In this document: positions 37,101 to 45,889 of the stretch, piece by piece
Numbering within the stretch: position 1 is the first letter of the stretch
Layout of the letters: each line of letters opens with the position of its first letter
Assembly (NCBI GenBank): GCA_023846275.1
Contig: CM043868.1
Coordinates: 16,525,755 to 16,589,754, forward strand
DNA length: 64,000 nt
Origin: Vanilla planifolia
Lineage: Eukaryota; Streptophyta; Magnoliopsida; Asparagales; Orchidaceae
Reading direction: 5' to 3'
Translations under genes and position numbers: made by a program
The notes under the pieces: model-generated
Told to the model about the DNA's origin: nothing
The model's database searches: none
What the model saw: the letters and a program-made list of their open reading frames with translations, nothing else

Positions 37101-38159
37101 AAAAAATACTCTTTCTCAACATATGATGAAATGAAAGATAAGGGAGACCATATTCATAAGAATGAAAGTGATTTCAAGGCATTAAACCTTGATGTTGTTA
37201 AAGTTACTTAAACAAGTAGGAGGAATCTAGCCATTAATAAATAGAGCTCTAATTCATACATAGTAATCTAGGAAATTCAGATGAAGACACAACATAAACA
37301 TTTGTAATTTCCAGCACGACAAAAAAATGTTAGATGTACCTAAAAAATGCCTAAAATTGCAAGCAAGTACAAGAACACAACTTATCCTGAAGCTAAGGCT
37401 AACATGCTTACCTTTTTGGCAATATGGTTTGTCATCAAGCTGAACCTAGATGCACGCCACATTCTCAATTTCCATCTCAGCAACCACAACAAGTATATAA
37501 TTTTCACATAATAAAAGATTAACATATGAATTGTAAATATACAACTCAATTAAATACTTCATTGCACAAAACAAAACCTTGTTTTTTTTTTTAACAGGAA
37601 GTCACAAGAAATTATATTTTATTTATCTACAAATGTGCAAGTATATGCAAACACCAAAAAGAAACAATTTACTTTTCCGATCAAAACGTTTTTAAGGATA
37701 GTCAAAAATAACACCATAATTGTTCTGTACCACTGATCCAAGGCAAATATCAAACATGCATGCAAATTCAATGTCAAATTAGACTCCAGAAGTATAATTT
37801 ACTTGAGGTTTGAGTAATGAAAAAAAGAAAGAATAAACAATCAAAGCACTTACTTCTACTGCAAGATCAAGGGAATCAGAACCAACAGGATGAGGGCCAA
37901 AACCTGTCAAATGTCTAACATGATTCAATGCCGAAACTTCTGAGAAACCCCGTTTACCAACTTTCTCAGGTGTTAAGGGAGAAGGGAGATTATTATGTTG
38001 AAAATAGTAGATTGCCCATGTGCCATTAATGAGGAGCACAAACAAGGCTAGCAATAAGGATGTTGTCCTCTTTGGTCCACTCTCCTTTTGACCACTTGAA
38101 TCCATGGCAGCATTGGATGCCTTGGGCATAGTGACACTTCTGGCAGGTTCAGATGGCAT
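9836..38159 (-). CDS. ERMP1: Endoplasmic reticulum metallopeptidase 1-like, M28 family (13 exons)
   Basis: One 28-kb gene on the minus strand. The exons join as 38159-37854, 35963-35725, 35115-34959, 34733-34656, 34498-34424, 34033-33914, 28756-28595, 27597-27072, 26994-26838, 26681-26572, 25433-25321, 15482-15122 and 10155-9836. They total 2724 bases, encode 907 residues, have GT-AG introns throughout and a continuous reading phase. Family: ER-membrane zinc exopeptidase of the M28 ERMP1/Fxna type; plant substrates are not established. Residues 33-53 form a signal anchor. The M28 domain spans about 80-325, with putative metal or catalytic residues H175 and D177 (SHID), D187 (GAGD), E221-E223 (TGEEEG), D246 (FIIDLE) and H323 (VYHTK), so it looks active. 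From about 380 to 670 it has several hydrophobic membrane spans, and about 680-907 is the C-terminal domain seen in plant ERMP1. In-frame Met codons at 1, 11 and 19 leave the start slightly uncertain. Intron 11 alone is 9.8 kb. Confidence 0.93.
10593..10796. repeat. 102-bp perfect tandem duplication
   Basis: Two copies (10593-10694 and 10695-10796), each starting AAGTAATTTAGAGACAAC and ending AAGAAGATGAAACT. I see no mismatch, so the duplication is very recent, or the assembly joined a short overlap wrongly. It lies in ERMP1 intron 12. Confidence 0.93.
11640..12060 (-). pseudogene. L1-type LINE ORF1 relic (DUF4283-like)
   Basis: The minus strand carries an open piece (11579-11884) reading MIDKFIVAYSRFSFAYVCME, then INNLHWLVEVIYD and NDTFEHS. 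Just upstream, another frame gives IKFPNSPCL. The pattern (IKFPNLP, a PIxMDK segment, SFARVCVE, VEYDW, FGHS) is that of plant L1-type ORF1/DUF4283 proteins. The final zinc-knuckle cysteines are not preserved and stops interrupt the frame. It is fossil sequence in ERMP1 intron 12, in the same orientation as the gene. Confidence 0.55.
13206..13498. mobile_element. MITE-like inverted-repeat element
   Basis: A 293-bp AT-rich block bounded by perfect 8-bp inverted ends, TAAGGGGC (13206-13213) and GCCCCTTA (13491-13498), with partly palindromic subterminal sequence (AATAATATT on one side, AATATT.. on the other). There is no coding potential. The GGGGC-type ends and size suggest a hAT-like MITE. No convincing target-site duplication was seen. 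Confidence 0.4.
14050..14430 (-). pseudogene. LINE (RTE-like) C-terminal relic
   Basis: The minus strand, ignoring stops, reads IRNGCI, KSSIRWFEHVEYK, MRNEILEF and MTYIVDA in order. This corresponds to the C-terminal end of plant RTE-type LINE polyproteins (patterns IRNExIREKVGVAP, SLRWFGHVQRR, and a final HxADP). The stops show it is dead. It lies in ERMP1 intron 12 in the gene's orientation. Confidence 0.6.
15122..15482 (-). CDS. ERMP1: ERMP1 exon 12
   Basis: Residues 682-801 plus one base of Val802. Starts VVHVVDTNGNYA and contains YVSLYSSTPGKLVEE and FVTYGC-like YGCLSFKD. Part of the C-terminal domain. Confidence 0.92.
18170..18811 (+). repeat. Left (5') LTR of the intronic Ty3/gypsy element
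   Basis: Starts TGATCAAGAG and pairs with 20570-21343. Shared landmarks include a GC-rich block with GGCACAAGTGCAC-like words, ATCATATATTTTTT..TTATAATTAAATATTATAT, and TATTACTACTTTGAAAAGAA..T near the end. Shorter than its partner because of internal indels. Confidence 0.8.
18813..18824 (+). other. Primer binding site of the intronic LTR element
   Basis: TGGTATCAGAAT lies immediately after the left LTR, close to the plant consensus TGGTATCAGAGC complementary to initiator Met tRNA. Confidence 0.75.
18837..20420 (+). pseudogene. Gag-protease relic of the intronic Ty3/gypsy element
   Basis: The first frame (to about 19030) opens with ATTKKKIVEEQMVKWNQEIE. At about 19270-19420 the plus strand reads ARLKMTSHMLAWWNIHLRN, matching the gag core (pattern of a hydrophobic helix followed by WW). 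At about 20190-20310 it reads YIDEIIYKAIPLDVYQIILR, then DTVYYR, matching the stretch after the aspartic protease (DEVxCDVVPLDxCQxxLGxPYLxDRD). Many stops and frame changes. No polymerase or integrase follows before the right LTR. Confidence 0.65.
20570..21343 (+). repeat. Right (3') LTR of the intronic Ty3/gypsy element
   Basis: Pairs with 18170-18811; starts TGATCAAGAGG and ends near ACATCA. It is preceded by a purine-rich tract (AAAAAGAAGGGACTTA, about 20554-20569), consistent with a polypurine tract. The GC-rich interior (20690-20830) contrasts with the AT-rich intron. Confidence 0.8.
24535..24685. repeat. Degenerate short tandem repeat in ERMP1 intron 11
   Basis: Variants of CTGATACAATACTTC (for example CTGATGCAATACCAT, CTGATACAATATTTC, CTGATATAATGCTTCC, CTGATACACTACTTC) recur about every 15-25 bases. 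A decayed minisatellite; function unknown. Confidence 0.7.
25321..25433 (-). CDS. ERMP1: ERMP1 exon 11
   Basis: Residues 645-681, a hydrophobic span followed by FFPTFTNDIARAVN, which joins VVHVVDT of the next exon 9.8 kb away. Too short and too spliced to appear as a minus-strand ORF; recognised from family sequence and phase. Confidence 0.9.
25434..26571 (-). other. ERMP1: ERMP1 intron 10 (1.1 kb)
   Basis: GT-AG intron holding the 185-bp tandem duplication (listed separately). Nothing else recognised. Confidence 0.85.
25774..26134. repeat. 185-bp tandem duplication in ERMP1 intron 10
   Basis: Two head-to-tail copies starting TGCTACAATGCATCTAAATA at 25774 and 25959. Both contain CACCAGCTTGTCCATGTTCTC and GAAAAAGAATTTCTACTCATG. 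They differ by a few substitutions and a short insertion in the second copy. Confidence 0.9.
26572..26681 (-). CDS. ERMP1: ERMP1 exon 10
   Basis: Residues 607-643 plus one base of Gly644. Encodes DPGSTPEWLGNAIIA and a membrane span ending LLSYVHNSG. Confidence 0.91.
26838..26994 (-). CDS. ERMP1: ERMP1 exon 9
   Basis: Residues 555-606 plus two bases of Arg607. Contains GLMEATLSPAKLPQPLR and a membrane span. The intron upstream is only 77 bp. Confidence 0.91.
27072..27597 (-). CDS. ERMP1: ERMP1 exon 8
   Basis: Largest exon; residues 380-554 plus one base of Tyr555. Encodes GMYMIVYTQRLASMI and several hydrophobic membrane spans. The open frame continues past the donor (GCTT/GTGAGT), but splicing there restores the family sequence SFAYGLMEATLSPA. 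Confidence 0.92.
27598..28594 (-). other. ERMP1: ERMP1 intron 7 (1.0 kb)
   Basis: GT-AG intron, AT-rich, no further feature seen. Confidence 0.85.
28595..28756 (-). CDS. ERMP1: ERMP1 exon 7
   Basis: Encodes residues 326-379, with the conserved LLKPGSLQHLGENMLAFL segment at the end of the peptidase domain. 54 codons, phase 0. Confidence 0.93.
28757..33913 (-). other. ERMP1: ERMP1 intron 6 (5.2 kb)
   Basis: GT-AG intron. It contains a LINE reverse-transcriptase relic (31080-31750). The interval 29480-29850 is less AT-rich and has two overlapping short plus-strand frames without recognisable motifs. The rest is AT-rich without identifiable features. Confidence 0.85.
31080..31750 (-). pseudogene. 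LINE (RTE-like) reverse transcriptase relic
   Basis: Reading the minus strand through stops gives MISRYTLKFWKK, then QIWLYAKKIF, LLNILMKKLRQ and LSFIDLGRAYDKS in order. These line up with the plant RTE-type LINE reverse transcriptase core (patterns IKLMSHTMKLWERVIE, NQFGFMPGRST, and MVFIDLEKAYDKV with the first catalytic Asp). Frameshifts and stops are many, so it is dead. It lies in ERMP1 intron 6 in the gene's orientation. Confidence 0.65.
33914..34033 (-). CDS. ERMP1: ERMP1 exon 6
   Basis: Encodes residues 286-325. Contains SATDFQVYKEVAGLPGLDF and the last metal-binding His in SGAVYHTK. 40 codons, phase 0. Confidence 0.93.
34424..34498 (-). CDS. ERMP1: ERMP1 exon 5
   Basis: Encodes residues 261-285 (VPWLVETYANVAKHPSG region), 25 codons, phase 0 at both ends. 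Confidence 0.92.
34656..34733 (-). CDS. ERMP1: ERMP1 exon 4
   Basis: Encodes residues 235-260, including RFIIDLEAMGIGG, where the Asp is a predicted metal ligand. Exactly 26 codons, phase 0 at both ends. Confidence 0.92.
34959..35115 (-). CDS. ERMP1: ERMP1 exon 3
   Basis: Completes codon 182 and encodes 183-234. Carries the bridging Asp in EGAGDCSSCVGVMLELAR and the catalytic Glu pair in NTGEEEGLNGAHSF. Ends phase 0 at CACAG before GTGGAA. Confidence 0.93.
35725..35963 (-). CDS. ERMP1: ERMP1 exon 2
   Basis: Encodes residues 103-181 plus two bases of codon 182. The acceptor is GCAATAG and the donor GTATGT. Contains AHWEVEVQVDHF, GGFFKGKTLIYSDLKHVIIR and the zinc-site motif VILVSSHIDTVFS. Confidence 0.92.
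35964..37853 (-). other. ERMP1: ERMP1 intron 1 (1.9 kb)
   Basis: GT-AG intron with a T-rich low-complexity patch (about 36468-36512). The segment 36260-36480 has a diverged counterpart at 45.60-45.79 kb in the duplicate block. No gene inside. Confidence 0.85.
37854..38159 (-). CDS. ERMP1: ERMP1 exon 1
   Basis: Encodes residues 1-102: a polar cytosolic tail, the membrane anchor (about 33-53) and the FSEVSALNHVRHLTGFGPHP block typical of the start of the M28 ERMP1 domain. The donor GTAAGTG follows codon 102, phase 0. Confidence 0.92.
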
Positions 38160-39250
38160 TTTATCAATGTTTTAATTTCATAAATTAAGCATATGCAGAG
38201 TACAAGTATTAAAATTAGCTGTTTTTGTCATGGATACATATCTCTGAATTAAACAAGGGTTGAATCAAATGAATAAACCAACAACATTTGCAAAAAATGA
38301 ACATGTATGAAACACTTCCAAACTAACTTTTTCCTATGATTTAGAATTCTTTTGCTTGTAAAAATACTTTGTATGTTGTAAGATGAAAGCTTAACCAAGG
38401 ACCACTTTTGAGACCTTTAAAACCTCTAACCCTACAACTCAACCATAGGGTAGTATTTGTGGGCCAAACATAATGTAACATAGCAAAAGAGTTAGAAAAT
38501 GACATTATCCAACAAAAAGATAAATAAAATAGAGACTCACCCTATACAACCAATTTGACACTAGGAACTCTAGTCGACAGAACCTAAATACTCATATCAT
38601 AGTTAGCTTATCACAAGAAATTTATGAAACCTTCTCATGACTATTATATCTCGAAGACATTGTAATAGTAAGGCATTGAGTTTTTTCCTAGGGAATTTCA
38701 AACATAGTAGTGTCACATGCCAATCATTAAAAAAATCCTCTAAAAATACCCCAATGAGGTTTATAGATGCTCTATGGGTGGTTTAGATTGGACAAAGGTG
38801 AAAAATTGAGAGCTTTCTCAAATTTTTGCTTTAGGAGAATAGACTCCTCTTCCACACACACGCTCTTTATCTCTCTTATTCCCACTCCTCTTTCCTTTCA
38901 CAAGGTAAAACCACTTTCACTTATTCACATTTGTGAGTTGCATATTTTTCATAATTTAGAAAAGCACTTGTTGACCAAACTTTCTAAGAAAGTAATTTGT
39001 AAATCCATTATTCAATCTCTCTTCCTCCTAATGGTTCTTTGACACATGCCACCACAAATTCAAAGCTGAAGACAGAATATTTTATCTAAGTATTTTGACC
39101 TTTGTGATGAGAATCAAAAGTGCTGACGATCATTAATTAACGAGAGAAAATTGAAGGATTGAAGGATAATCATTAATGGTGAATGAAAAAGAATCAAATA
39201 GAGCTTTAGAGAACCAAGTTGCTTAGCTTGCACAATAGGTTTAAGGTGTT
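38160..39250. other. ERMP1 upstream region
   Basis: Should hold the ERMP1 promoter and 5' UTR on the minus strand, but no core element could be singled out. A 92-codon plus-strand frame at 38767-39042 has no recognisable motif. Confidence 0.5.
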
Positions 39251-39259
39251 CTTGGAACT

Positions 39260-40600
39260 AGTGCTTAAGAATCAAACATCAAGATTGATTGTGTTGAAGT
39301 CAAATTGCTCTTTACAAAGATAAAGATTCAAATTAGTAACATTTCAAAGGAAAATGGAGAGGAAGATGATCACAACATCAGCATCTCAACTTCTCTATTA
39401 GATAATTGACTGCAACATTACAAAGTTCAGGCAAGAGTCAATTTATCAATGTATGATGGAGAATTTGTTGTAATATAAGATTCATAATAAGAAAAGTTTT
39501 ACATGTACTTTTCACTGTATAAATATTGGATAGATATCAAGATATCTTTCATCAAACAAAAGTTATCAAATTTCAAATCACAATGTAAAATGGTGGGATG
39601 CTCACATACACTAAAGTTTTGTTTACTAAGTTAATCAAGAAGTTGATCAAAGAGATTTATCCCATGGGATATCTCATCGATAGATTGAGGAAATGATACA
39701 AACTTTGACATTATAAAGAACAAGCCATTCACAAATACATAATCGTGATCTGATAACCAATAATTGCACTCAAAATTCCTTTGAATAAGACGTACACAAC
39801 TAAGAAATCTACATAGAACATGTATTAATTGAGCTTGGATTATTCGTTATAAATACCCTTAGAAAACAAGCAAGCTAGCTCTTTTTCATGGCAATTTCAT
39901 AAAAAGAACTCGTGAAAGAAGGTTCACAAGAAAGCAAGTGCCACCTTGAACAACTAGAAGAAAAGGATCAAGAAAGGGGACATCACAAAATAAAAAATTA
40001 AAACAAGCACATTGACAACAATGTAGACAAATGCTATAACCATTGCAAGATTAAAGGTCACAAATGAGATAAGTTGTAGAAATTACATCCCAAATTATTT
40101 CCTAAAATATTTTATGATAACAGAAAAGGCAATTAATGATTTTGCCAAGATAACACAAGTTCTCAATCCAATAGAACATGTTGTCCAAGTTTGTTTCGGA
40201 TGAAAACATCGAAGGTGACAGTCAAAGATCAAAGCGAACGTAAAAGTAGGAGGAACTAATCACTATGCGCATTCAAGTTAAACATAATATTATTTGTGCA
40301 ATTTTCAATACCAAAAGTTAGAAAACTTCATATCACCTAGTCTCATGCAATAATTATAACTGTAAACAACATCATACACCCAATCATAAACCCAAGATTG
40401 GATCCAAAAAGAAGTTGAAACCTATACTATGTGAAGGTATTCCTCACAATATCAACCAAGAGATATCTGGTTGTCCATATCTCTAGGATAAATGTGCAAT
40501 CTATTTTTGTGGTACTCAACACTATTAGTTCATGAGTGATTATCAAAAATATTTCATAACTTGAGATAAAAGAAAATGAGACACAATCGATTTCAAAAGC
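39260..40600 (+). pseudogene. Ty3/gypsy gag-protease relic
   Basis: Several plus-strand frames line up with a plant Ty3/gypsy polyprotein. At about 39650-39830 it reads EIYPMGYLIDRLRK, then ALKIPLN, which is gag core. At about 40030-40100 it reads DKCYNHCKIKGHK, then KLHPKLFPKIF, a damaged zinc knuckle with its trailing basic segment. At about 40250-40390 it reads FKLNIILFVQF / HNIICAIF and GSKKKLKP-type protease-region remnants. At about 40460-40520 it reads SGCPYL-stop-DKCAIYF, the post-protease block (pattern GNPYLxDRDAIFYR). Multiple stops and frameshifts. The lineage resembles the element in ERMP1 intron 11. No LTR pair was recognised. Confidence 0.6.
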
Positions 40601-41574
40601 TTTATGAAAAGTTGATAGTATTTATGATAATATGTTAAGGGATATTTTAAGATAGATGCACCTCTATATGCCTTGATTCAATCTAACTAGAAATTTAAGT
40701 GGAATATAGTATTTAAGGAGTCTTTTCTCGAATTGATGGCAAAAATTAGTAAGGCAACACTTTTGGCCTTACTAAATTTATAGAATCCATTCAAAATAGC
40801 GTCAAATACATCTAACTATATGATTTGGTTTTTTAGATGTAAGAAGAAAAACAAAATCTACATTGTTTAAACTATATCTAATTGCTTAAAGAAATCAACC
40901 AACATATAATACAAAGCATTTCAATTTACAACAAACTATCAAAAATTGACAATCATTCTTACAAAAAAAGAGATTCCCATAAATTCTTAATATCAATCTC
41001 TACAATATCTTTAGACTCAATCTAAGCTACAAAATGCATGACTTGTGAATGGAGTTAACCATATTTTGTTTAGTCTCCTCTAAGACCAAGCCTGAATGCA
41101 TACACTTAGTCAAATGAAGATGTCCTTTTTTCCTTTTAGAATTGAGAAGTTCCCCAAAGGGGACCCAAAAAGGGGAACTTCTCTATCAATGCTTTCCATA
41201 TTGTGCCCGAAGAACAAAACCAATCAATTTGGCAACTACAAAAAAAATTTAAAACCCTATTTTAGTGCCGATTCAACTTATCTCCAAACACAAATTGAAG
41301 CTAAATAAAAAAAAAACTAGGGTTAACATGTAAAATCCCTTACTCAATCGAATACCTTATTAATAACTTAGAGCTACTCAAGCTAATTTACCCTAATCCA
41401 TTCCACACAGGGCCAACATGTCAAAATTGAACATCAGGTAGACTATGAAAGTTGTAGTAGAGTTCTAATCTCACCAACGGGGTTCTGATATATTTACTAA
41501 ACTAGAAAGAAGAAGATAGCATAAACGGGCGATGTTAAAGGGAAGGAATGTTACTTGTTGCTAATTGTAATATT

Positions 41575-41763
41575 GCTCTAGGTCCATGTCATCGTGGATC
41601 TCGTAGTCCTTGAGGGTGATGTGGTCCTTGTAGATTGTATTACTCTTTTATATGTGGATGTTATCGGCCCGCGTTCCCGTTTAAGCTGCCACCAGCTTCT
41701 TGAGATCACCGATGGTGTCGTCCTCGTCGCTTCACCCGCACCTTCTTCCCCAGTCGATCGTGG
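41575..41763 (-). pseudogene. UBL5: UBL5 pseudogene
   Basis: Clearly related to the functional UBL5 at 8759-8980 and in the same orientation, but broken. The copy starts abruptly inside the codons for DRLGKK and lacks the initiator Met and first residues. A small deletion in the stretch corresponding to the NDDDTVGD codons shifts the frame. The codon for Gln in AAQTG has become TAA, and a second in-frame TAA follows near the KIRIQKW segment. The 3' portion ([19 protein letters not shown]) is still readable. It cannot encode a functional protein. Confidence 0.92.
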
Positions 41764-42777
41764 GTTTAATATCTTAATTAGCTTCAAAACACATTTAATT
41801 AACACCAGGTTTTGTTGCTTGATTTAGCAACTAAATTCGTATAATTTGACATAAAATTATATCATTAAATACTTTATTAATTCCCAAGAGTTCTAATAAA
41901 TGATTTGCTTAACAATTGCTTTAATTATTAAACGTAAAATTTTTATAATTTAAATAAATTTAAACTAGAACTTTTATCTCTCATTTTATTTTTAAAATGG
42001 AAAGAAATACATTTTATTTTGACGTACAATTGATTTTTATTTTAATTTAAATTTTATGAAATATTGCAATTTACACTAGCACATGCTTTGGAGCATCATG
42101 CATCAATGATACGAAGGGATCTTTTAAACTCTGTTAAGTATAATGAATTTTTAAATTCTATTTTTAAAAACTTTTTATAATCTCTTTTTCAATTTTTTTT
42201 TACTTCATTAATTGTATATACAAAACCGAATTCATTGATGAAGTAGTACTTAACTCCAATTGCAAATATTCTAAAAATATTAATAATAGTTTTTAGTAAA
42301 TACTCTCAAATTTTATTTTTTTTAATTTTTTAATATCAATTTTGTTATCAAACAAAAGATTCAATTTCAATGATTTTATAACTTCGATGCCAAACTTTAG
42401 CTTTAATTTCGATTAAACTTCGACAATATTTAACATATTTTTAAATTATTTATAAATAATCTATTTTAAAATTAAAAAAAAATAACGGTTTCATTGAAAC
42501 CAAGATTCGGTTGCAGTTTCATGCGGTACGGTTCCGATGTCATTTCTGAATAATAAAATCATAAATTCTAATAATATTGTACATATATCACCAAAACAAA
42601 TATTAAAAGATTTAAATATTATTACTTAACATATACATCATAAAACCAAACATTCTCTTAACAGACGTTGTATACATTAAAGGAGAACTAGTAGAAATGG
42701 TGCGTTCAGCTAAAGCAGTGCTCATAACTTCAACAATAACACAACACAACACAACACAAGAAGCAGCTGAGGCTAAT

Positions 42778-42858
42778 ATCACAGGGCAGCCACGGCCTTG
42801 AAATTAGCTGTTAGGGTTGTGAGGAATACGAACGGTGACGATGAGTAGCTTTGCTAAT
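42778..42858 (-). pseudogene. ERMP1: Remnant of the last ERMP1 exon
   Basis: The plus strand GGC.GCCACGGCCTTGAAATTAGC..TTAGGGTTGTGAGGAATACGAA aligns with GGGCCTCGGCCTTGAAATCAGC..GTAGGCTTGTAAGGAATGCAAA at the 3' end of functional exon 13 (about 27 codons). It then jumps directly to intron 12 sequence (GCTAGTTAGAATC.GTTACCTT), so the rest of the exon and most of the intron were deleted. Confidence 0.75.
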
Positions 42859-43895
42859 GCTGCTGTTGAGCTAGTTAGAATCTGTTACCTTAAGCATATG
42901 TCTTTTTTTTATATATATATATACTAAAAGTTATCACAAGGAGCATATATGTCGTTCTCTTCAAGCAAAAATACAATTAATATGACAATAACAAAAATAT
43001 AATTGATAATAATAATAATAAATAATGATAAAATAAAGAAAAAAGACAAAGACGTCAAATCTATATGGTTCGACTAGTTCACAAAGGAGGAGAAAATATT
43101 CACAAATATAAAGTGAGAATTTATATAATAATAAAACAAATTCATCCAAACATACCAAATTTAGAAAGATATTAATTTTAAAACAAGATCTCTTAATCTC
43201 TTATAAAAAAATAACTAAAAAAGAATAATATCTCTTCTTTTCAAAAAAAACCTTTTTCTTTTCTCTCTTACTTGCCTTCATCTTTATAACCTCAATAGTA
43301 TTTCTAAATTACAAACGACACATATTTAATAGTACAAGTCTTAAAATTATAATTGCATTAATACTTAACTCACAATAACTACAATTTTCTTCAACCATGA
43401 TTGTATTGTTTCACATTGAAAATATCATAAACACTATTTTCTAGAAGTCAATAGAGTTATGTTCAATATTTAAATTCATAAAATTGTAGTTGGATTGAAA
43501 TTCAATATTATTCAATTCGAACTAGAAATAACATGCTCTTTTACTGTTTGACAAAATCCTTGAGATCAAGATAATTAGCAAATATTGTCATTGTTTAATA
43601 TCATTATATTAAGATGATTCTAAATAGTTCTAAACTTACAAATACATTATAGGCATGATGCTTTTTTTTGGAAGATTTAAAGACTATTTCTCACTTACAA
43701 AGAAAATAAATACTATCAAACTAGACAATATCTCCTTTGTATATAATAATATGATAAATATAAATTTTTTATGCATTTATTTACATTAATGTATTCCTAG
43801 ACATATTTTTCTTTATACTTTTTTCTCTGTGTATTTTACCATTATCCTTATGTTGTACACATGTTAGCCAACTAATCTCATTGTTAAGTTGTTTT

Positions 43896-45590
43896 TATTT
43901 GCATAATTTGATAATAATAAAATTATTTTAATTATGATTTAATGTCTTCTTCTTAAGTTTTATTGACTTTATGTCTCTAAGATCATTCAACATAAGTATT
44001 TAGGAGTGACATAATAATTGACTAAACCAAAATATTTAAAGTATCAGCCTACAACTCAAAGCTCATTAGCAAGAAGTCTAGAGTAGACATAACAATTGCT
44101 GGACAAAGAAGATTTAAGATGGGGTGTTTGAGATAACATAACAGTTAGTTGAAAGAGCATTTGTGAAGCTATTCTTTATTTTGTTTGGCATGCTAAACCT
44201 ATAACAATAATCACGAGACACTAAGAATGCATCATTGAGATTATGAGTATGTGTGATAACAAAATAATTATACCTAAATTATTATTACACAATCAAATGA
44301 ATTTCTACATAATCAAACTCAAGATTTTCACAAGTATATGTTATAGTAGACAAGCATCAAACCATCTAGTACTTTGTCCAATAAGATAGGTTTTAAATTT
44401 TTAAAGATCTCTATGAAATAATTATTGAATTTTTTAATGATCTTCTTGATAATTATCTTACCATCCAATAGATGATTTGATATTTTATATATAAAAGTGC
44501 CATAGATTGGTTCATTGTTGAATGCCTATTGAACTTTTCAGTCAATGTCTAATGGGTATCAGACCATCTTATAGGTGAATTGGGTCATCTATTTGCTTTC
44601 TAGTCTAAATAAGAATGAAAATGGAGTTTTTGTTTGACAAACATCAAACCATCTGATGGATAATCTAATTTTGATTATATTATCCTATAGTTGGACAAGA
44701 CATCTTATGTCTCTAGGTTTTAAATTGATCAAACTATCTTATAGATAGATTGCACAATCTAATGTTTCCAATTCAAATTAATATGACCATCCTATACATC
44801 CATCAATATAAGATTCTAGGATTTCAGTAATAATCATATGTGTTTAAAAAAATTTCGATTAATTTCCAATTTTAAGCTTAAATGGTCATGTAATCATTGA
44901 TTGGGTACCTTATGAAGCTAGGTTATAATAGAACACAAACATGGATTATATAATTTTTTTACTTGAATATCATTACAATTTCAATTGCTAAAATTTAACA
45001 TAAAAGCTAGCTTGAAGTTGAAAGGTGTTCATCATCTCGTAGCCTTTAAACAAGCTTCTTCATTATGCTAAAATAGTAAATGTCTTTTCTAATTCAAGTT
45101 ACATCAAGTTGTTGTGCCTCCCAAATTATCTCATTGCCTATAGGCTATTGTTCCTTGAGTTTTATTTGATCACTTAGTTCCCTTTTGGGATGTTGTATTT
45201 AATCTTTCATGATTTGTTAACTCTTTTAAGCTAAAATCTATAGGATCTTTTAGCCTAATATTGTAAGCACTTTTAAGCAAATGAATTACTGGGTTTTTTA
45301 GACTGGTGGTGTTAAGCATATTTGGGCTATATCCACTTTTGTAAAGGGACTGTAAATCTAGTATTAAGGATTAAATTATCTAAATATCTTTGTGTTTTTT
45401 TATTGCATTGCTTGCATGATAAGTTTTCAAACTTAATAAGAGATTTCATAAGTTAAATTAAGAGTTTTCTAATCAAAATATTTATATTATGATTTCCACT
45501 AAACTCCACATTATAATCCTTAACTTTGTTAATTTTGTGAAAATTATAATTCACCACCTCCATTTATGGATATCTTAATGCTTTATTCAC
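43896..45590. other. AT-rich DNA inside the duplicate block; short repeated phrases
   Basis: No gene recognised. Between about 44340 and 44800, variants of CAAACCATCTAATAGATGATTT (ACCATCTGATGGATAATCT, ACCATCTTATAGGTGAATTG, AACTATCTTATAGATAGATTG) recur irregularly. This is a degenerate short repeat of unknown origin that may mark an old LTR. Confidence 0.45.
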
Positions 45591-45889
45591 ATAAAAAACT
45601 ATAGACATCATTTCATCGTTTTAATGCTTGAGCCTAACATAGACATAAAGATGACTACAATATCATATAATTAAGCAGCCCTAAATATCAATAAACTACA
45701 ATAATTAATTTTTCTTTTAAGTCTTAAAACTTATAATGGCTCCAAGATAAAGTCATTACATTAATGCCTAGACATCACTATGTTTTTTCCTATATTAAAA
45801 TTTCTTATGTTAAGGGCCACTATTTGTTCAATAATTTCTCTATTAAGATATCACCTAATAATTCACTCTACCCTTGTTTAACCCAAATG

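Larger units (their letters stand above)
41085..45790 (-). other. Decayed second copy of the UBL5-ERMP1 block
   Basis: Short segments match the functional block in the same order and strand: 41085-41762 with 8170-8955 (UBL5 and its 3' flank), 42510-42858 with 9665-9915 (ERMP1 3' flank and end of last exon), 42860-42975 with 14975-15070 (intron 12), 43720-43895 with 25060-25230 (intron 11) and 45595-45790 with 36260-36480 (intron 1). More than 28 kb in the functional copy corresponds to under 5 kb here, and nearly all exons are missing. This supports a tandem segmental duplication followed by large deletions. Boundaries are approximate. Confidence 0.75.

Noticed and set aside
38767..39042. Plus-strand 92-codon ORF upstream of ERMP1
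   Set aside because: Low-complexity hydrophobic and Ser/Leu-rich translation without a recognisable domain or conserved counterpart in the window.
41085..41763. Interpreting the second UBL5 as a processed retrocopy
   Set aside because: UBL5 has no intron to lose, but the match extends through the 3' flank and resumes in ERMP1 flank and intron sequence, which indicates segmental duplication.
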